Part shown: positions 41,720-45,972 of the stretch, piece by piece
Position numbering within the stretch: position 1 is the first letter of the stretch
Layout: every line of letters starts with the position of its first letter
DNA from: Chrysophaeum taylorii
Lineage: Eukaryota > Sar > Pelagophyceae > Pelagomonadales > Pelagomonadaceae
Direction of reading: 5' to 3'
Assembly (NCBI GenBank): GCA_029834535.1
Contig: JAQMWT010000073.1
Location: forward strand, 1 to 45,972
Length of the DNA: 45,972 bases
Made by a program: the position numbers and the translations under genes
Notes under the pieces: generated by a model
The model's database searches: none
Seen by the model: the letters and a program-made list of their open reading frames with translations, nothing else
Told to the model about the DNA's origin: nothing

Positions 41720-44700
41720 ATGGAGTTGGCCATTCGGCGCTTGCTGAGGCACGGCGGGCGCGAGGAGGTCCGGTCCGCGTACGGGGAGCTCCGGCATCCA
41801 AGGCGGGAGGTGCTCGTGCTCGCGGCCGAAGCGTTGGTGCGCGTTGGGCTCGAGGACGTCGCCCGCGACGCCGTCCGAAGATATTTTCTGGATTTTTGGC
41901 CCGACGCGAGATCCCTCCTTGTGCTCGCGGTTGTCGATCGCAAGCTCGCCCCCGCCCTGGAGGCGCTGCGGTTGTCCGCCGAGCCCTACAACGCGTGCCT
42001 CGCGATTTGGAGGATTGCGGGACCAATGCTCCGACCCGGAGCGGCGAGGACGACGATCGAGGCGCTGCGAGCGGCGAGCGAGGCGCTCGAGGAGGACACG
42101 GAGCTGCGCGTCCGGCTGCTGCGGGGACTCGCGGTGGCGCACGAGGACGCGGGGGACAGGGCGGGGGCGGTCGCGTGCGTGGAGAGGGCAAAGGAGATCG
42201 CGGGAGCGCGGAGCGAATTGGAAGAGCACTCGGCCGCGCTCGTGCGGTTGCCAGACGATTTCGAAGATGCCACGCCCGAACAAGCCGCCGATATGGGGAT
42301 AGCGCGCTCCGATCGAAGATGTCTCGAGAAAGCAGTTGCTGGAAAGGTGTGTAGCGTGAAGACGGACTATATCCGCGCGATCGCGGACGGGGACGTCGGA
42401 TTGTTGGAGCGGGCGTTGCGAACGGCCCGGCGTCGCGGGGACGCGACGCTCACGCAGGCGGGGTGCGTTCTGGTCTGGAATTTGGGGTGTCGCCGCGCCT
42501 TTCGGCTCGCGAGTCAGTTTCTGGAAGATTTGAAGAGTCCGTTGCACGACCTGCGCGCGCGTTTACATTTCGAAATAGCTCGAACCGAAAGCGATTCGAG
42601 CGAGGCGCTCAAGGTAAAAGCCCTGCACAGCGACATGGACCGCTTCGCAGACCCTTTGATAGAGCGGCTGACGACGCGAGAGGACGAGGCGGAGATGATG
42701 CTGGACTTGCTGCCGTCGCGAGGCGCGACGTTCGAGCGGGTGGCCGCGTCGTTGCGACGCGAGGATGAGGAAGAAAAAGAAGAAAAAAAGGGTCCCACCC
42801 CGCGCCAGCTGCGGCTGTGGTCGAGACTCGTGGACGGGGATAAACGCATGGCCCGGGACGCCGCGGAGATCGTGCTGCGAAACGAAGAGGTTGATGATGA
42901 TGCGGAGCTCGCGGCGATCCGGGTGAAGGTTTTGTACGCGCTCGGCGAGACGGAGCACGAGCTGGAACATATTACCGCCGGAATCGAGCGAGCCATGAAG
43001 AACATAAATCTGCCGCGGCGTCTCGCGTTGAACGGCGCGAAGCTCGTCTACAACCTCGGGCTCCGCGGGGAAATGGGCCGCGCATTGGCCGCGCTACAAA
43101 AAGACGATAATAATCATCATCATCCGCGTCTGTTCTGCGGCCTCTGGCGCAGGTGCGCCGAGTTTCGGGCGGAGCGAGGCGACCTCAAAGGTGCGATCGA
43201 GGCCTGCGCCGCGGCGCCCAAGGACGACCCGAAGGCACTCAAACAGCTCGTGGAACTTCATGCGAAGTTTTCGGACAAGCCGCTCGTCTCCGAGCCGCCG
43301 ATTTTGGCGGCGCTGCACGGTTTGGTAAGAGCAACCGACGACGTTCAGCTCGGGGCAGTTTGCAGTAGTAGTAGTAAGGCCCTCGAGGCGGACGGCGGTC
43401 CGCTCCGAGCCGAGCTCTTGGCGCGCCTCGCCGCCAAGGCCCTCGCCTTTGGCTCGACGGCGCGCGCCCGCGAGTGTGCCGACCGCTGCTGCTGCCTCGC
43501 CGCCTCGTCGACGGGTTGTCCGGGAGATGATGATGATGTTGTTGAAAAGCGATGGGTGGCGTTGGCCGAATTGGTGAGAGGACGTGCTGCAAAGGACGAG
43601 GAGGCTGCCCCAAGCCATCTCGTCGCCGCGATGCGGCTAGGGGGCCCGCGAATCGCGTTTCAGGCGGCACAGTCCCTCTGCGACTCGACCGCAACGACCG
43701 GCGCGTCGCGCCGTCTGCTGCTCGAGGACGTCGTAAAATATGTTCCCGAGCTCAGGAGTCGAGTTCTGGAGCCGCTCCTCGAGTGCTACGAGAAGGACGG
43801 GGCCTGGGACGCCGCGCTTCAAGTCCTGCGGCGAGAAGAAGAAGAAGAAGAAGAAGAGCCCACGCCAAGTTTGACGAAATGGAAAATCAGGGCGCTCGCG
43901 AGGCTCGGGAAGCCAAAAGAAGCATCGCGCGTCGCGGCGATCGGAAGAAAACCCGAGTATTGGGCGACGCTCGCGCGCGAGGGGTACGTCGGTGCCTACG
44001 AGCAGGTTCTCCGAACCTCAAAATTCGACCCCGCGTACCTCGTCGAGCTCGCCGAACGCGTTCCTACTTATCCGTCGGTGGCCGTTCGAGCTCTACGAAT
44101 CGCCGTCGACCGTTGTTGTTGTTGTTCCTCCTCCTCGGAGACGAGCCAATGCGCCCTTTTGGTGCGCGCGGCAAGCATGCTCGCTGAGCTCAGCACGACC
44201 CTCGAAGACCGACGGACCTGGCTTCTGTTGGGTCGCCACTACGCTCCACCTCGAGGAACGTCGTCTTCGTCGTTGACCGCGCACCATCTCGCGAAAATTG
44301 CCGACGGCCTGGTCGATCTCGGACTGCTCGACGAGGCATTACCGGTAATCGACCTTCTCCCGCACCCTCTCGGCCCCCTCAAGCGCGCGAGATTGGGGGT
44401 TGGCGATCCCGTGACGCCAGAGATGATCGGCGGCCCCCTTTTTTCAGCAGAACGTAGCGAGTCGACGATGATCGCGGTCGCCGCGGAGCTCGTCGCGCTG
44501 GGGGATGCCACCTGGAGGATGCCGAAACTTATCTTCGCGCTGCGCGCTCCGAGGACACGGCAGCCCGGTGCGCCGAGGTAGCCGCCGGCATCGCAGAGGC
44601 GCGCGGCCTCGAGAGAGAGGCGAGGGATCTGCGCCGCGCCGCGCTCGCGCGCGCCCAGGACTTCGGGACGTGCGCGCGCCTCGCCGGCGCGCTCCGCCTT

Positions 44701-45768
44701 CCCCCCACGTTTGAAGTCACCACCTACGAGCACGAGATCGCGAGGGCGCAGCTGGGAGGACCGCCGCCACGACCCGCCGACCCGCCGCACCCGCTCCACG
44801 TCGACGACGCGCACGGTACCGACCTCGAACGTATCGACGAAGCGCGCGACGCCGCGCGCCGCCTCGCTGCCGTATCCCCGCTCTCGCTGAGCACGCTTTA
44901 CGACCTCTCGGCCAAGGCGGCTCGAGTGCGCCTCGATAATAATGCCCCCATCTCAAAAAAAGACGACGACGACGACCGGGTCAGTCGATGGCTCGAAGAG
45001 ACAAAACCGCTCGCGCCCGCGGACGCGTCTCCGGCCGAAAGCGCGGCCTTCTGCGCCGCCGGGACGCCGGCGGCGAAAACTACCCTAGGACGAGCTCTCG
45101 GCGACAAGCAAATCCTAGAGGCCGCGGTGCGCGAAGGGCTCGAGCGCGGCTGGTACGACCACGTCCGGGACGCCGCTCTCGCCCTCGTGCCCCTCCTTCC
45201 CGACGCCCTCGACGCCGCGTGCGCCCTCGCGCTGCACCAGTCCTGCGAAACAATTCAACTGCACGGTGGTGGTTCTTCTTCCCGCAAACAACAACGAGGG
45301 CTCGGGGGCGGGATCCTCTACGCTGGAGCGGCGCCGGACTACCCTTCCACAAAACCGCCGCGACTCGCGCTCGAGGGGGTTCCAGTAAAAGACGCGCTTC
45401 GCGACCTCGGGCTCCCCGTGCTCTGCGCGCAGATCGCCGGCGACCGCCTGTACTGCGCGATGGTCGTCGACGACAACGCGGAGGTTGCCGCGCGAGATCT
45501 CGGCGACCTCGCGGAGATCGAGCAGGATCTGGATTCTGCGGTAGTCCCTCGTCTCGAGGTTTTCCTCGAACCTATTTTTGCCCGTTTCGACACCCTCTTG
45601 CGACAGCAGCTAAACGGGTCTGACAACATTCCGGTGCTCTGCGTGCTCGCCGACCTCCGCATCCAACGCCTCCCGCTCGAAGCCCTCGGTCGCCTCGCAC
45701 CTTTTCCTCGCATAACCCGCGACTTGTCCCTCCACGCTCTAAAATCCCGTCTAAGCGAGGACTTGTGA
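41720..45768 (+). CDS. CFAP46: CFAP46-like flagellar central-apparatus protein, one frame break
   Basis: The ATG at 41720 opens 953 codons of helical TPR-like repeats. A second frame, open from about 44521 to the TGA at 45766, continues the protein (AETYLRAARSEDTAARCAEV onward). One missing base near 44511 explains the switch; together they give about 1350 residues. The N-terminal part matches CFAP46 in order: a VLAAEAL repeat, then YNACLAIWRIAGPMLRPGA, then the LGDATLT...VWNLG segment. The end has the CHAT-like stretch CVLADLRIQRLPLEALGR followed by RDLSLHALKSRL, also typical of CFAP46. CFAP46 belongs to the C1d projection of the axonemal central pair and controls beating, so the host probably makes motile flagella. 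Animal CFAP46 is much longer and continues past this point. Glu, Asp and Cys runs (EEEEEEEE, CCCC) come from triplet repeats. Confidence 0.82.
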
Positions 45769-45972
45769 ACTAACCGTTTCTCCATCGTCGACCTCGCCGG
45801 CTTGGAGCCAGCTGTCTGGCGGCGTTTACTGCCGCGCCCCAACTTTCGTCTCTACTTTAGAACGAATGCGAGGGTTGATGATATGGATGAACCCTATATT
45901 TGGACTGTCAACTATGCTCTCGTTGGCCCCGCTAGCGCTATGGATTACCTACCTCGCGCACTATTGCTTCCC
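45769..45972 (+). other. Open frame continuing in phase after the CFAP46 TGA to the window edge
   Basis: The 68 codons after the TGA stay open in the same frame (for example IVDLAGLEPAVWRRLLP and YIWTVNYALVGPASAM). Third positions become less GC-rich than in CFAP46. It may be the rest of CFAP46 behind a premature stop, a different gene, or an inserted element. Confidence 0.35.

Overview
The window looks like nuclear DNA of a flagellated, GC-rich protist, most likely a microalga such as a stramenopile or haptophyte. Coding regions are long and mostly intronless, with strong GC bias at third positions. There are no bacterial operons or ribosome-binding sites. The genes are eukaryote-specific: an NPC1/Patched-type sterol-sensing-domain protein, an SLC35B-type ER nucleotide(-sugar) transporter, the flagellar central-pair protein CFAP46, and a giant ankyrin/pseudokinase/NACHT protein. 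The exact taxon cannot be fixed from the sequence alone.

Layout. 1-3.76 kb: a decayed Ty3/gypsy retrotransposon (RT, RNase H, integrase). 3.9-5.5 kb: right-end fragment and first copy of a repeated element that I call family X. 5.5-9.3 kb: repeat-rich DNA with a TGATCAAACTT motif cluster and an 0.8-kb hAT-like inverted-repeat element. 9.35-10.28 kb (-): a membrane-anchored sulfotransferase with one frame break. 11.8-16.1 kb: three more family-X copies, one carrying a PD-(D/E)XK nuclease-like ORF. 17.26-24.27 kb (-): a 2337-residue protein with an N-terminal four-helix-bundle-like region, ankyrins, pseudokinase, NACHT NTPase and about 20 C-terminal ankyrins. 25.46-26.48 kb (+): the SLC35B1-like transporter, divergent from it. 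26.5-27.6 kb: microsatellites and a perfect 6 x 37 bp tandem array. 27.6-34.1 kb: four more family-X copies, two directly abutting. 34.47-38.65 kb (+): the Patched/NPC1-like protein. 38.6-41.7 kb: mostly non-coding, with one possible small spliced gene on the minus strand. 41.72-45.77 kb (+): CFAP46, with one frame break and an in-frame TGA after which the frame stays open to the window edge.

Two parts deserve most attention. First, the 17.3-24.3 kb gene joins, in one polypeptide, modules that animals, plants and fungi use in separate cell-death and innate-immunity proteins: an MLKL/HeLo-like helical N-terminus, a kinase domain lacking the DFG aspartate, a STAND NTPase and a long repeat sensor. 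It reads as an NLR-like receptor with built-in executioner modules. Second, family X is an asymmetric-ended mobile element. Its copies carry relics of a PIF1/Helitron-type helicase pointing one way and a PD-(D/E)XK nuclease-like protein pointing the other. In both nuclease copies the reading frame crosses an A AAA AAT heptamer into the -1 frame.

The host genes are not an operon and share no obvious pathway. They sit as islands between repeat blocks. Single-base frame breaks occur in the retroelement, the sulfotransferase and CFAP46, several next to short homopolymers. Decay and assembly error cannot be told apart from the sequence alone.
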